Origin: Streptomyces sp. NBC_00490
Lineage (GTDB): Bacteria; Actinomycetota; Actinomycetes; Streptomycetales; Streptomycetaceae
Assembly (NCBI RefSeq): GCF_036013645.1
Contig: NZ_CP107869.1
Span: 7,378,001-7,442,000 of the forward strand
Length of the DNA stretch: 64,000 nucleotides
Direction: 5' to 3'
Every line of letters begins with the position of its first letter. Position 1 is the first letter of the stretch. This document shows positions 1-8,477 of this stretch, one piece after another. Made by a program: the position numbers and the translations under genes. The notes below the pieces were generated by a model that saw only the letters and a program-made list of their open reading frames with translations, was not told the DNA's origin and did not search any database.

Positions 1-2
1 GG

Positions 3-2066
3 CCCGCCTCTCCGCCTCCCACGGGCCACCGCTCGGCACCACCTCAGCCCACCGGCCAGACAGGTCGCCCGCCGGCTTCACCTGGTCGTGGCAGCCCCCT
101 TCCGCCACCCCGCCGCCCCGTCGACCTGCCGTCCACCCACACCGCCCTCATCTGCGTCGCTCTCCCGGGCCTCGTGATCTCCACGGAACAGGGGCAGTTG
201 ACCGGGCGGGGGCTGGAAGGGTTCTACCGGGCCGGTCGACGCGTGCTGTCCCGCTGCCAGGTCCGAGTGGCTGGACGCGAACCCGTCGCGGTCCAGTCGC
301 GCATGACCACGGCCGACAGCGCCCGTTTCCTGGGAACCGTCCGGACCTCCGCGCACACGGGACCGGACCCGGACGTCGTCGTCGAGCGCGTCCGGCACGC
401 GGACGGCACGGAGCGGATCACCCTGTACAGCGCGGCCCCACGCCCGCTGCGCCTACCGGTCGAGGTGGCCCTCGGGACGGACCTGGCCGACCTGGGGGCG
501 ATCGCGAGCGGCACCCCCGGACCCGAACTGCCCGCGAGCGTCCACGACTCCGGTCTGCGCTGGTCCTCGCCCGTCGGCAACTCGTCGATCACTGCGGACC
601 CGCAGCCCGCCGACGCGCTGGCCTCGGCCGGGTTGCTGCGCTGGGAGTTCGTCCTGCCCCCGGGAGGCAGTACGAGCGTGGAACTGCGGGTCCGTCCGGA
701 CGGTACGGGGCCCGTGCGGGCCGTGGGCCGGGCGGCCACCAGTCCTCTCGCCCCCGCACAGGCAGCGGGCGACGATCCCCGAGTCCGGGACCTGCTCCGG
801 ACGAGCATCGAGGACCTCCAGGCGCTGCTCCTGCGGGACCCCGCACATCCCACCGACACACACCTGGCCGCCGGAGCCCCCTGGCGATGTGGCCTGGCCC
901 CGGCCGAGGCGCTTGCCGCCGCCCGAATGCTCCTGCCACTCGGTACCCGGCTGGCCGCGGGCACCCTGCGCACCCTTGCCCGCACCCAACTCCGGGGCCC
1001 GGGAGAGCAGTCCGGCATGATCCCCGGACCCAGACGCGACGCGGGCACCCATCTCCCGCCGAGCTGCACCGGCACGGAAGCCACGCTGCTCTTCCCCGTG
1101 CTCCTCGCGGAAGCGCGCCGCTGGGGCCTTTCCGATCCCGACACGGAAGAACTGCTGCCCACGGCCGAACGTTGCCTGACCTGGCTGCGGACCACGGTGG
1201 GGGATGCCCCCTACCTGCGCGATCCCCAGCCCGCCGGACCGGTCCGCTGCGAGACACAGGCTCATGCCCATCGAGCCGCACTGCTCGGCGCCGATCTGCT
1301 GGACGCCTGCGGCAGACCGGGCGGTGCCGGGCTGCGGCAATGGGCCCAGGAACTGCGGGCCGCGTTCCGGGAGGAGTTCTGGATCGACGACCTGGGCGGT
1401 GGCCGGCCCGCGGCCGCCCGTGCTCCGGACGGGCGGCTCGTGCCACACCTGGGCGCCGCAGCCGTCCACCTTCTCGACACGGGGCTCCTGGGCGGAGGTG
1501 AGCTGGCGTCCGGGCTGCTCGCCAAGGTGCAGACCGAACAGCTGGCCCGGCTGCTCGGCGGCCCCGCCATGGACTCGGGCTGGGGGTTGCGCGGTCTGGG
1601 TGCCAAAGAGGCGGGGTACAACCCGTTCGGCCACCGCGGGGGAGCCGTGCGCACCCACGAGACGGCCGTAGCCGTCGCCGGACTCGCCGCCGCCGGCTAC
1701 GAGAAGGAGGCGGCCTCTCTGCTGCGGGGCACACTCGCGGCGGCCGAAGCCTTCGGTCACCGGCTGCCGGAGATGTACGCGGGGGAGCAGCGCACCGACG
1801 GGAGCGCCCCCGTCCCGCATCCGGCGGCGTGCCGGCCCGCGGCCACGGCGGCGGCAGCGGGCGTACTGCTGCTGACCACGCTCGCGGGCATCCGCCCCGA
1901 CGCCCCCGCGGGGACCGTCACCCTGCGGCCGATGCGCAGCGCACCCCTGGGCGAGATCGTTCTGACCGGACTGCGGATCGCGGGTGCCCCGTTCTCCGTA
2001 CGGGTCGGGCGGCTGGGCCTCGCCATGGTCGAGGAGGCGGCCGACGGGCTGCAACTGGGCGTGTGA
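3..2066 (+). CDS. glycogen debranching enzyme-like protein (amylo-alpha-1,6-glucosidase family), 5' end outside window
   Basis: The C-terminal two thirds resemble the (alpha/alpha)6-barrel of bacterial glycogen-debranching / amylo-alpha-1,6-glucosidase-like proteins: GWGLRGL and a GYNPFGHRGGAVRTHE stretch near residues 520-540 of the open frame, with a beta-rich N-terminal part typical of the GDE_N region. Such proteins act on alpha-glucan side branches in the cytosol. The first GTG is at 174, but it has no ribosome-binding site. The same frame is open to the window edge and reads as protein-like sequence (HTALICVALPGLVIS just before and across 174), so the start is probably upstream of the window. 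Catalytic acids could not be placed with certainty, so the substrate is inferred from family resemblance only. Confidence 0.75.
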   Translation, partial: PASPPPTGHRSAPPQPTGQTGRPPASPGRGSPLPPPRRPVDLPSTHTALICVALPGLVISTEQGQLTGRGLEGFYRAGRRVLSRCQVRVAGREPVAVQSRMTTADSARFLGTVRTSAHTGPDPDVVVERVRHADGTERITLYSAAPRPLRLPVEVALGTDLADLGAIASGTPGPELPASVHDSGLRWSSPVGNSSITADPQPADALASAGLLRWEFVLPPGGSTSVELRVRPDGTGPVRAVGRAATSPLAPAQAAGDDPRVRDLLRTSIEDLQALLLRDPAHPTDTHLAAGAPWRCGLAPAEALAAARMLLPLGTRLAAGTLRTLARTQLRGPGEQSGMIPGPRRDAGTHLPPSCTGTEATLLFPVLLAEARRWGLSDPDTEELLPTAERCLTWLRTTVGDAPYLRDPQPAGPVRCETQAHAHRAALLGADLLDACGRPGGAGLRQWAQELRAAFREEFWIDDLGGGRPAAARAPDGRLVPHLGAAAVHLLDTGLLGGGELASGLLAKVQTEQLARLLGGPAMDSGWGLRGLGAKEAGYNPFGHRGGAVRTHETAVAVAGLAAAGYEKEAASLLRGTLAAAEAFGHRLPEMYAGEQRTDGSAPVPHPAACRPAATAAAAGVLLLTTLAGIRPDAPAGTVTLRPMRSAPLGEIVLTGLRIAGAPFSVRVGRLGLAMVEEAADGLQLGV

Positions 2067-2163
2067 CCTCGTACGACGTGTCGCCGCACGACGGCAGGGA
2101 GGACGGTGCAACCCGCTCGAGCCGCAGTGGACCAGCCATCGATGCGGCCCACGAAGGGAGTGT

Positions 2164-2184
2164 TTATCGTCAGGCAGACGACTA
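2164..2184. promoter_or_regulatory. palindromic operator overlapping the translation start region of the Nudix/NrtR-like gene
   Basis: TTATCGTC and GACGACTA form an imperfect inverted repeat separated by AGGCA, centred about 21 bases before the ATG at 2195. The only gene it can easily control is the Nudix-winged-helix gene that follows, so autoregulation by that protein is the simplest inference. Nudix-related regulators (NrtR) are known to bind comparable inverted repeats. Confidence 0.55.
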
Positions 2185-2194
2185 TGATCGCCGC

Positions 2195-2953
2195 ATGCCC
2201 TACGACCCGTCAGCCTTTCCGCCCTTCGCCGTCACCGTGGACCTGGTCGTGCTGACCGTGCGCCGCCATGCTCTGTGCGCGCTGGCGGTGCGCAGGGGCG
2301 AGCCGCCGTTCCAGGGACGCTGGGCGCTGCCGGGCGGTTTCGTACGGGCCGATGAGGATCTGTCGCAGGCCGCGGCCCGCGAGCTGGCCGAGGAGACCGG
2401 GCTGCGTGCCCACGAGCCTGCCGCTCCCGTGCAGGACAACGGCGCCCACCTGGAGCAGCTCGCGACGTACGGCGACCCCAAGCGGGACCCCCGCATGCGG
2501 GTGGTCAGCGTCGCCCACCTCGCGCTCGCCCCCGACCTCCCCGCGCCCCGCGCGGGCGGCGATGCCAGCAACGCCCGCTGGGCGCCGGTCGAGGAGTTGC
2601 TGCAACGGGGCGGTTACGGGCGGGACGGCGAACCGGTCGCGCCGCTCGCCTTCGATCACGCTCAGATCCTGGCCGACGGTGTGGAGCGCGCCCGTTCCAA
2701 GATCGAGTACTCGTCGCTGGCGACGGCGTTCTGCCCCACCGAGTTCACCGTCGGAGAGCTGCGCCGCGTCTACGAAGCGGTGTGGGGAGTGGCGCTGGAC
2801 CCACGCAACTTCCACCGCAAGGTGACGGGTACGCCGGGCTTCCTCGTCCCCACCGGCGGCACCACCACCCGGCAGGGCGGACGCCCCGCCCAGCTCTTCC
2901 GGGCCGGTGGCGCCACGCTGCTCAACCCGCCGATGCTGCGCCCCGAAGTATGA
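2195..2953 (+). CDS. Nudix hydrolase with C-terminal NrtR-like winged helix
   Basis: The 252-residue protein has a complete Nudix box at residues 48-70 (G48, E54, R62-E63, E66-E67, G69), the Mg-binding motif that hydrolyses nucleoside-diphosphate derivatives such as ADP-ribose. Residues from about 170 match the winged-helix DNA-binding part of NrtR-type regulators (KIEYSSLATAFCPTEFTVGELR; later a KVTGTPGF stretch). NrtR proteins control NAD or sugar metabolism and use the Nudix domain as a ligand sensor. Here the catalytic residues are intact, so hydrolase activity may be retained. The open frame continues upstream, but ATG 2195 starts the conserved MPYDPSAFPPFAVTVDLVVL region. A palindrome lies directly upstream (2164-2184). 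Regulator, enzyme or both remains open. Confidence 0.8.
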   Translation: MPYDPSAFPPFAVTVDLVVLTVRRHALCALAVRRGEPPFQGRWALPGGFVRADEDLSQAAARELAEETGLRAHEPAAPVQDNGAHLEQLATYGDPKRDPRMRVVSVAHLALAPDLPAPRAGGDASNARWAPVEELLQRGGYGRDGEPVAPLAFDHAQILADGVERARSKIEYSSLATAFCPTEFTVGELRRVYEAVWGVALDPRNFHRKVTGTPGFLVPTGGTTTRQGGRPAQLFRAGGATLLNPPMLRPEV

Positions 2954-3126
2954 CGACCACTCAATCTCCTTGCTGACGCCGCGAGATGTGACTCCACCGC
3001 CGCGGTCCAGACCGGCCGACCTCGCCCGCAGCCACCGAACAAGGGTCCGGCCGGGCTGAATCTCTGCTCACGGAGCGAGCCTTGCGGTGCCCGCAAAACC
3101 GGACATAGCGCGCTATCTTGCTACGG

Positions 3127-5346
3127 GTGATCCAGGCCTTCGGACTGACCAGCAACCCCCGCAAGGAGCTTCCGCCCGCCGTCGACGACGTCTCCTTCGA
3201 GGCACGCGCGGGCCGCGTCACCGCGCTGCTCGGCGCTCCGGGAGCGGGCAAGACGACAGCACTCAGACTCATGCTCGAACTCCAACAAGGCCGCGGGGTC
3301 ACCTACTTCAGAGGACGCCCCCTGCGCCGGATCGCCCATCCGTCGCGCGAGGTCGGCGTGCTCCTCGGCGATGTGCCCGGGCACCCCGCCCGCACGGTCC
3401 GCGGTCATCTGCGCATGCTGTGCGCCGCCGCGGGCGTCCCGGTGCGTCGCGCCGACGAAGTGCTCGAGGTCGTCGGTCTCGTCAGCCTGCGCGAGGAACG
3501 CCTCGGGACCCTCTCGCGCGGAATGGACCGTCGCCTCGGCCTGGCCTGCGCCCTGCTGTCCGACCCGCACACACTCGTCCTCGACGATCCCGTCGGCGGG
3601 CTCTCCGCCCGTGAGAGCCGCTGGCTGTACGGCATGCTGCGCGCCCACGCGCACCAGGGCGGCACGGTCCTGATCACCGCGACCGACCCCAAGGAGGCCG
3701 CCCGCACCGCGGACCGGATCGTCACGCTCGAGGAGGGCCGACTCGTCGCCGACCAGGAGGCCGCCGACTTCTCCCGCACCCGACTGCGCCCCCGGGTCGC
3801 CGTCCGGACCCCGCACGCCGCCCGTCTCGCGACCCTGCTGACCAAGGAGGCCCGCACGGCACAGCGCTCCGTCGAGGTCGTGCGCGAGGGCGGCAGCCGT
3901 CTCTCCGTGTACGGCAGCACCTGCGCCGACGTGGGCGAGACCGCGTACCGTCACGGCATCCTCGTACACCAACTCGCGGACGAGATCGGCGACATGGGTC
4001 CCGGAGCGGGAGAGGCCCCCTCGGACGCACCGCAGGCCACCCGGAACGGGCACCGGCTCGACGCGGTCCGGGAACCCGACACCGCCGCACACGGTCCGGC
4101 ACCGACCACTGCGCCCGGAACAGCGGAAGCACAGCCGAAGCTGTCTGCCGACGAGCCGCGACCGGACGCGGCCGCCTTCCGTCCCGAGGCCCTGGACGGA
4201 GTCGACCGGCAGTCGTCGACTGTCGCTCACGAAGGCCACCTCGATCCGGGTGGATCGCGGGAGGTGCCGTCGCCGCTCGCAGAGGACGGTCACGCCGACC
4301 AGGGGGAGGTCGGCGAGACACAGCTCGTCGCCGAGTCCGATCACTCAGAGGCCCACGAAGCCGGCAGTGCAGGCGAAGCCGACGTCAGTGCCCAACCAGC
4401 GACCTCCGCGCATACCTCGGCCGACAGCGCGACCACCCGGCAACCCTCCGCCGGTGCCGCACCCCAACCGGCCAAGGGCGTGTCGCCTCAGCGCCCCACG
4501 CGACCCCGACCCGCTGCCGGAGTCACCACCCTCACCGCCCTCTCCGAACTCCCGCCCCCCATCTCCGTCCGCCCCGCTCCCAGCCCGCTCCGCCCGCTGC
4601 GGTACGAGTTGCGCCGGGCCACCGGTGTCGGGACCGGGTTCCTCACCGGGGCTGCCGTACTCGTGGTCTCCGCCCTGACCGCCGCACTCCTCGCCCGTGT
4701 CGGTCATACCCCGCAGCACCGCCTGCTGGCCGCATGGCCGCAGGAGCTGCCGTTGCCGCCTGCTGCTCTGGGCGCGGGGCTGCTCGGGGCGTTCGCCTTC
4801 GGCGACGAGTTCCGCCACCCCGCACTGGCGGCGGACCGCGGCACCGTGCCCCGCCGACTGGGGCTGCTCGCGGCCAAACTCGTCGTCTCCGCTGTCACCG
4901 CGCTGCTGCTGGCCTTTCTCACGGTGGGCTGCGACGCCGAAGTGCTCTATCTCCTCTACGGACGAGAGCTCGCGCGAGTTCCCGCCGACTGGCTGCCGCT
5001 GAGCGCGAGTTGGTTCGGGCTCGTGATCGGATGCGCCTGGGCCGGTGTGCTGGCCGCCGGGATCTTCCGCTCCACCACGGCCGGGCTGGCGGCGGTGGTC
5101 GCGGTACCCGTCCTGGTCGTACCCCTCGTACAAAAGGTCTTGGAGGGACCGGCTGTGCGGACGGCGGCCGGGTTTCCACTGCGGCTGCGCGAGGGGCTCT
5201 TTCTGCAGTGGCCTTTCGGTGGAGAGCGCTATCTTTTCGCCGCGGCGCGCATGATCGCCCAACCTGTGGGTGGTGCGCTGGCGTTGTCGTTGATGGCCCT
5301 GCTCTGCGCATATGTGCTCACGACCCTGCGAAGCAGGGTCCGATGA
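3127..5346 (+). CDS. ABC transporter ATP-binding domain fused through a disordered linker to a membrane domain
   Basis: A 739-residue fusion. Residues 1-215 are an ABC ATPase of the ABC-2/drug-exporter type with an intact Walker A (GAPGAGKT, 36-43). Other catalytic positions are changed: signature LSRGM instead of LSGGQ (129-133), Walker B LDDP instead of LDEP (153-155), and Thr where the H-loop His should be (VLITATD, about 186). Residues about 290-480 are Ala/Pro/Glu-rich and probably disordered. The last 240 residues hold about five hydrophobic segments that form a permease-like domain. GTG 3127 (MIQAFGLTSNP) is preferred over TTG 3118; no clear ribosome-binding site is present and a TATCTT box lies at 3114-3119, so a leaderless mRNA is possible. 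It lies just before whiH. Substrate unknown. Confidence 0.75.
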   Translation: MIQAFGLTSNPRKELPPAVDDVSFEARAGRVTALLGAPGAGKTTALRLMLELQQGRGVTYFRGRPLRRIAHPSREVGVLLGDVPGHPARTVRGHLRMLCAAAGVPVRRADEVLEVVGLVSLREERLGTLSRGMDRRLGLACALLSDPHTLVLDDPVGGLSARESRWLYGMLRAHAHQGGTVLITATDPKEAARTADRIVTLEEGRLVADQEAADFSRTRLRPRVAVRTPHAARLATLLTKEARTAQRSVEVVREGGSRLSVYGSTCADVGETAYRHGILVHQLADEIGDMGPGAGEAPSDAPQATRNGHRLDAVREPDTAAHGPAPTTAPGTAEAQPKLSADEPRPDAAAFRPEALDGVDRQSSTVAHEGHLDPGGSREVPSPLAEDGHADQGEVGETQLVAESDHSEAHEAGSAGEADVSAQPATSAHTSADSATTRQPSAGAAPQPAKGVSPQRPTRPRPAAGVTTLTALSELPPPISVRPAPSPLRPLRYELRRATGVGTGFLTGAAVLVVSALTAALLARVGHTPQHRLLAAWPQELPLPPAALGAGLLGAFAFGDEFRHPALAADRGTVPRRLGLLAAKLVVSAVTALLLAFLTVGCDAEVLYLLYGRELARVPADWLPLSASWFGLVIGCAWAGVLAAGIFRSTTAGLAAVVAVPVLVVPLVQKVLEGPAVRTAAGFPLRLREGLFLQWPFGGERYLFAAARMIAQPVGGALALSLMALLCAYVLTTLRSRVR

Positions 5347-5471
5347 CGACCGCCCGTGCCCGTCCGGTCCTGCTCTGCGCACAACTCCCCGTGGAAAGCC
5401 CATTTCTTTCCGATAAGGCGTCAATTGCGACGGGGTGAGCGATCACCCTTTCGTGTGCTTTTCACCAAAGA

Positions 5472-5488
5472 CCTCAAGGCAGTTGAGG
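5472..5488. promoter_or_regulatory. inverted repeat in the whiH promoter (candidate WhiH operator)
   Basis: CCTCAA and TTGAGG form a perfect 6-bp inverted repeat with a 5-base spacer, covering the -35 element of the predicted WhiG promoter. WhiH is known to repress its own gene, and GntR-family proteins bind short palindromes, so this is a good autoregulatory site candidate. The link is inferred from position. Confidence 0.45.
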
Positions 5489-5501
5489 CCAGCGCCGACA
5501 A
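5474..5501 (+). promoter_or_regulatory. sigma-WhiG type promoter of whiH
   Basis: TCAA at 5474-5477 and GCCGACAA at 5494-5501 are separated by 16 bases. This is one mismatch per element from the WhiG/FliA consensus (TAAA, 15-16 bases, GCCGATAA). whiH is a known WhiG target in S. coelicolor. The start site would fall at or next to GTG 5509, so the transcript is probably leaderless or nearly so. Confidence 0.75.
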
Positions 5502-5508
5502 ATGATCC

Positions 5509-6393
5509 GTGAGTACCCTTGCGCACACCATGATGACCGCCGCCCGCTCCGCAGACTCCGGCCTCGCCGGCCCGGGCGGACTTGACCGCTACCCCTATGC
5601 CGAGGCGCCCGCCGCCGACCGTGGGATGTCCGCCTGGGACGCCGCGGATCCCGAGCTGGGGCGCGTGGGCCGACGCTCCGCGGGCAGCCGTGGACGCGGG
5701 CTGCACGGCCAACTCGTCCAGCAGCTGGGCCAGATGATCGTCTCTGGCGACCTGGGCGCCGACCGCCCGCTGGTGCCCGAGGAGATCGGCCAGCGTTTCG
5801 AGGTCTCCCGCACCGTCGTCCGTGAGTCCCTCCGTGTCCTGGAGGCCAAGGGCCTGGTCAGTGCCCGTCCGAACGTCGGCACGCGCGTGCGTCCCGTCAG
5901 CGACTGGAACCTGCTCGACCCGGACATCATCGAGTGGCGGGCCTTCGGGCCGCAGCGTGACGACCAGCGCCGCGAGCTGAGCGAGCTGCGCTGGACCATC
6001 GAACCGCTCGCCGCGCGCCTCGCCGCCGGGCATGGACGCGACGATGTCCAGCAGCGGCTCTCCGACATGGTCGAGATCATGGGCCATGCCATGGCGCAGG
6101 GTGACGCGCTCACCTTCTCCCGCGCGGACGCCGAGTTCCACTCCTTGCTCATCCAGGTCGCGGGCAACCGCATGCTGGAGCACCTCTCGGGAATCGTCTC
6201 GGCGGCCCTTCAGGTCTCCGGCGGTCCGCTCACGGGATGTGAGCGGCCCAATGAGGCGTCGCTGGTGCAGCACGGCAGGATCGTCGACGGCCTCGCCACG
6301 GGCGACGGGACGGCGGCCGAGGCGGCCGTACGGCAACTGCTCACCATTCATCCCGAGGTCGAGCGCGTGGTGCCGGCGCCGCGCGAGCACTGA
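5509..6393 (+). CDS. whiH: sporulation regulator WhiH (GntR/FadR family)
   Basis: The 294-residue protein has a GntR winged helix at about residues 64-125 (GQMIVSGDLGADRPLVPEEI, then VSRTVVRESLRVLEAKGLVS) and an all-helical FCD ligand-binding domain behind it, including the histidine and acidic positions expected in that fold (DAEFHSLLIQVAGN). The roughly 60-residue N-terminal extension and the place directly upstream of hrdB match S. coelicolor WhiH (SCO5819), which is required for sporulation septation in aerial hyphae and represses its own promoter. A WhiG-type promoter overlaps the upstream region and an efficient hairpin terminator follows. The GTG start gives the MSTLAHTMMT N-terminus remembered for WhiH orthologues. 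Confidence 0.93.
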   Translation: MSTLAHTMMTAARSADSGLAGPGGLDRYPYAEAPAADRGMSAWDAADPELGRVGRRSAGSRGRGLHGQLVQQLGQMIVSGDLGADRPLVPEEIGQRFEVSRTVVRESLRVLEAKGLVSARPNVGTRVRPVSDWNLLDPDIIEWRAFGPQRDDQRRELSELRWTIEPLAARLAAGHGRDDVQQRLSDMVEIMGHAMAQGDALTFSRADAEFHSLLIQVAGNRMLEHLSGIVSAALQVSGGPLTGCERPNEASLVQHGRIVDGLATGDGTAAEAAVRQLLTIHPEVERVVPAPREH

Positions 6394-6470
6394 CCACGCA
6401 CCGCGGGCGGTACGGCCGGAGGGTGCCTCCCCCTCCTGGGCATCGTTCGGCCGGTGAACCGTCCCCCCGT

Positions 6471-6508
6471 CGGACCCCGCAGGATCCTTCGGAATCCTGC
6501 GGGGTCCG
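6471..6508 (+). terminator. rho-independent-like terminator after whiH
   Basis: A 15-bp perfect stem (6471-6485 with 6494-6508) closes on a loop that contains CTTCGG, the very stable UUCG tetraloop context. There is no long U tract, as is usual in Streptomyces. It separates whiH from hrdB transcription. Confidence 0.85.
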
Positions 6509-6811
6509 ATGGTGTGACAGGGCAGTTTTTCCTCTGAAGGGCTCGCTGGTGACCACCTCTGTCTATGTCTGACCGTTTTTGAACGCTTACGGGGTGTGAC
6601 TCGGGCCACGCAGATTGGGCGTAACGCTTGTGGAAACAACGCGATGACCTAAGAGGTGACAGCCGCGGAGGGAATACGGACGCCGTCAAAGGCGCTGTGC
6701 ATCTTCCCGGCCCCCGCCCGCACCGTCGGCCCATCCCCACGGCCGGTGGTCGGTTCCTGTCCATCCCGGACGGGGCCGGAAGCCGTTTTCCAACGTTCCG
6801 AGAGGTTGTTC
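6509..6811 (+). promoter_or_regulatory. hrdB upstream control region
   Basis: About 300 bases without a convincing gene precede hrdB. Visible elements include TGTGAC (6595-6600) followed by CGTAAC (6620-6625), and GGGAAT at 6670-6675. The last resembles the -35 box of SigR-type promoters, but no GTT follows at the required 18-base spacing. hrdB is known to be driven mainly by the ECF sigma factor ShbA; I cannot assign its exact boxes here. A GTG at 6656 opens the hrdB frame earlier, but the family length argues against using it. Confidence 0.4.
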
Positions 6812-8347
6812 GTGTCGGCCAGCACATCCCGTACGCTCCCGCCGGAGATCGCCGAGTCCGTCTCTGTCATGGCTCTCATTGAGCGGGGAAAGGCTGAGGG
6901 GCAGATCGCCGGCGATGACGTGCGTCGGGCCTTCGAAGCTGACCAGATTCCGGCCACTCAGTGGAAGAACGTACTGCGCAGCCTCAACCAGATCCTCGAG
7001 GAAGAGGGTGTGACGCTGATGGTCAGTGCCGCGGAGCCCAAGCGCACCCGAAAGAGCGTCGCAGCGAAGAGTCCGGCCAAGCGCACCGCCACCAAGACGG
7101 TCGCTGCGAAGACGGTGACCACGAAGAAGGCCACCGCCACCGCCACCCCGGCTGCCCCCGCCGCCGAGGCGTCCGTCGAGGACGAGGCGCCCGTGAAGAA
7201 GGCCGCCGCCAAGAAGACGACGACCGCCAAGAAGGCGGTCGCGAAGAAGACCGTCGCCAAGAAGACGGCGGCGAAGAAGACGGCCGCCGGCAAGGACGAC
7301 GCCGAGGGCGCCGAGGACGAGGTCCTCGAGGAGATCAAGCCCGGCGAAGAGGAAGAGGAGGGCGGCGAGACCAAGGGCTTCGTCCTCTCCGACGACGACG
7401 AGGACGACGCGCCTGCTCAGCAGGTCGCCGTGGCCGGTGCCACCGCCGACCCCGTCAAGGACTACCTCAAGCAGATCGGCAAGGTCCCGCTGCTCAACGC
7501 GGAGCAGGAGGTCGAACTCGCCAAGCGCATCGAGGCCGGTCTGTTCGCCGAGGACAAGCTGTCCAACGCCGACAAGCTGGCTCCGAAGCTCAAGCGTGAG
7601 CTGGAGATCATCGCCGAGGACGGCCGCCGCGCCAAGAACCACCTTCTGGAGGCCAACCTCCGTCTGGTGGTCTCCCTGGCCAAGCGCTACACCGGTCGCG
7701 GCATGCTCTTCCTGGACCTGATCCAGGAGGGCAACCTCGGTCTGATCCGCGCGGTCGAGAAGTTCGACTACACCAAGGGCTACAAGTTCTCCACGTACGC
7801 CACATGGTGGATCCGTCAGGCGATCACCCGCGCCATGGCCGACCAGGCCCGCACCATCCGTATCCCGGTGCACATGGTCGAGGTCATCAACAAGCTCGCG
7901 CGCGTGCAGCGCCAGATGCTCCAGGACCTGGGCCGCGAGCCCACCCCGGAGGAGCTGGCCAAGGAACTCGACATGACCCCCGAGAAGGTCATCGAGGTCC
8001 AGAAGTACGGCCGCGAGCCCATTTCGCTGCACACCCCGCTCGGCGAGGACGGCGACAGCGAGTTCGGTGACCTCATCGAGGACTCCGAGGCCGTTGTCCC
8101 GGCCGACGCGGTCAGCTTCACCCTGCTGCAGGAGCAGCTGCACTCGGTGCTGGACACCCTGTCCGAGCGCGAGGCCGGTGTGGTCTCGATGCGCTTCGGT
8201 CTCACCGACGGTCAGCCGAAGACCCTCGACGAGATCGGCAAGGTGTACGGCGTGACGCGTGAGCGCATCCGCCAGATCGAGTCCAAGACCATGTCGAAGC
8301 TGCGCCACCCGTCGCGTTCGCAGGTGCTGCGCGACTACCTCGACTAG
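6812..8347 (+). CDS. hrdB: principal RNA polymerase sigma factor HrdB
   Basis: From GTG 6812 the protein has 511 residues, the length of S. coelicolor HrdB (SCO5820). It has the long low-complexity N-terminal part rich in Lys/Ala/Thr (about residues 75-160) followed by an acidic stretch, sigma region 1.2 ([11 protein letters not shown]), region 2 with the -10 binding helices ([20 protein letters not shown]), region 3, and region 4 with the -35 helix-turn-helix ([20 protein letters not shown]). It directs housekeeping transcription as part of RNA polymerase holoenzyme. The more upstream in-frame GTG 6656 would add 52 residues unlike HrdB. It lies between whiH and a protease gene, with its own terminator. 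Confidence 0.97.
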   Translation: MSASTSRTLPPEIAESVSVMALIERGKAEGQIAGDDVRRAFEADQIPATQWKNVLRSLNQILEEEGVTLMVSAAEPKRTRKSVAAKSPAKRTATKTVAAKTVTTKKATATATPAAPAAEASVEDEAPVKKAAAKKTTTAKKAVAKKTVAKKTAAKKTAAGKDDAEGAEDEVLEEIKPGEEEEEGGETKGFVLSDDDEDDAPAQQVAVAGATADPVKDYLKQIGKVPLLNAEQEVELAKRIEAGLFAEDKLSNADKLAPKLKRELEIIAEDGRRAKNHLLEANLRLVVSLAKRYTGRGMLFLDLIQEGNLGLIRAVEKFDYTKGYKFSTYATWWIRQAITRAMADQARTIRIPVHMVEVINKLARVQRQMLQDLGREPTPEELAKELDMTPEKVIEVQKYGREPISLHTPLGEDGDSEFGDLIEDSEAVVPADAVSFTLLQEQLHSVLDTLSEREAGVVSMRFGLTDGQPKTLDEIGKVYGVTRERIRQIESKTMSKLRHPSRSQVLRDYLD

Positions 8348-8366
8348 GTCGCGGTCGTACGACGTC

Positions 8367-8401
8367 GAAGGCCCGGTTCTCCTGGTGGGAGCCGGGCCTT
8401 C
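8367..8401 (+). terminator. terminator after hrdB
   Basis: GAAGGCCCGG (8367-8376) pairs with CCGGGCCTTC (8392-8401) around a loop of about 15 bases, 20 bases after the hrdB stop. Confidence 0.8.
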
Positions 8402-8477
8402 GTGCTGAGCGGGTGCGCGTCGCGCCGACGTGGATCACTCTGGGTGTCCCATGACCACCCCTGAGTGAGGAGCGTGC

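Noticed and set aside
6656..6811. 52-codon upstream extension of hrdB
   Set aside because: HrdB length and the conserved start fit GTG 6812; the extension is not sigma-like.
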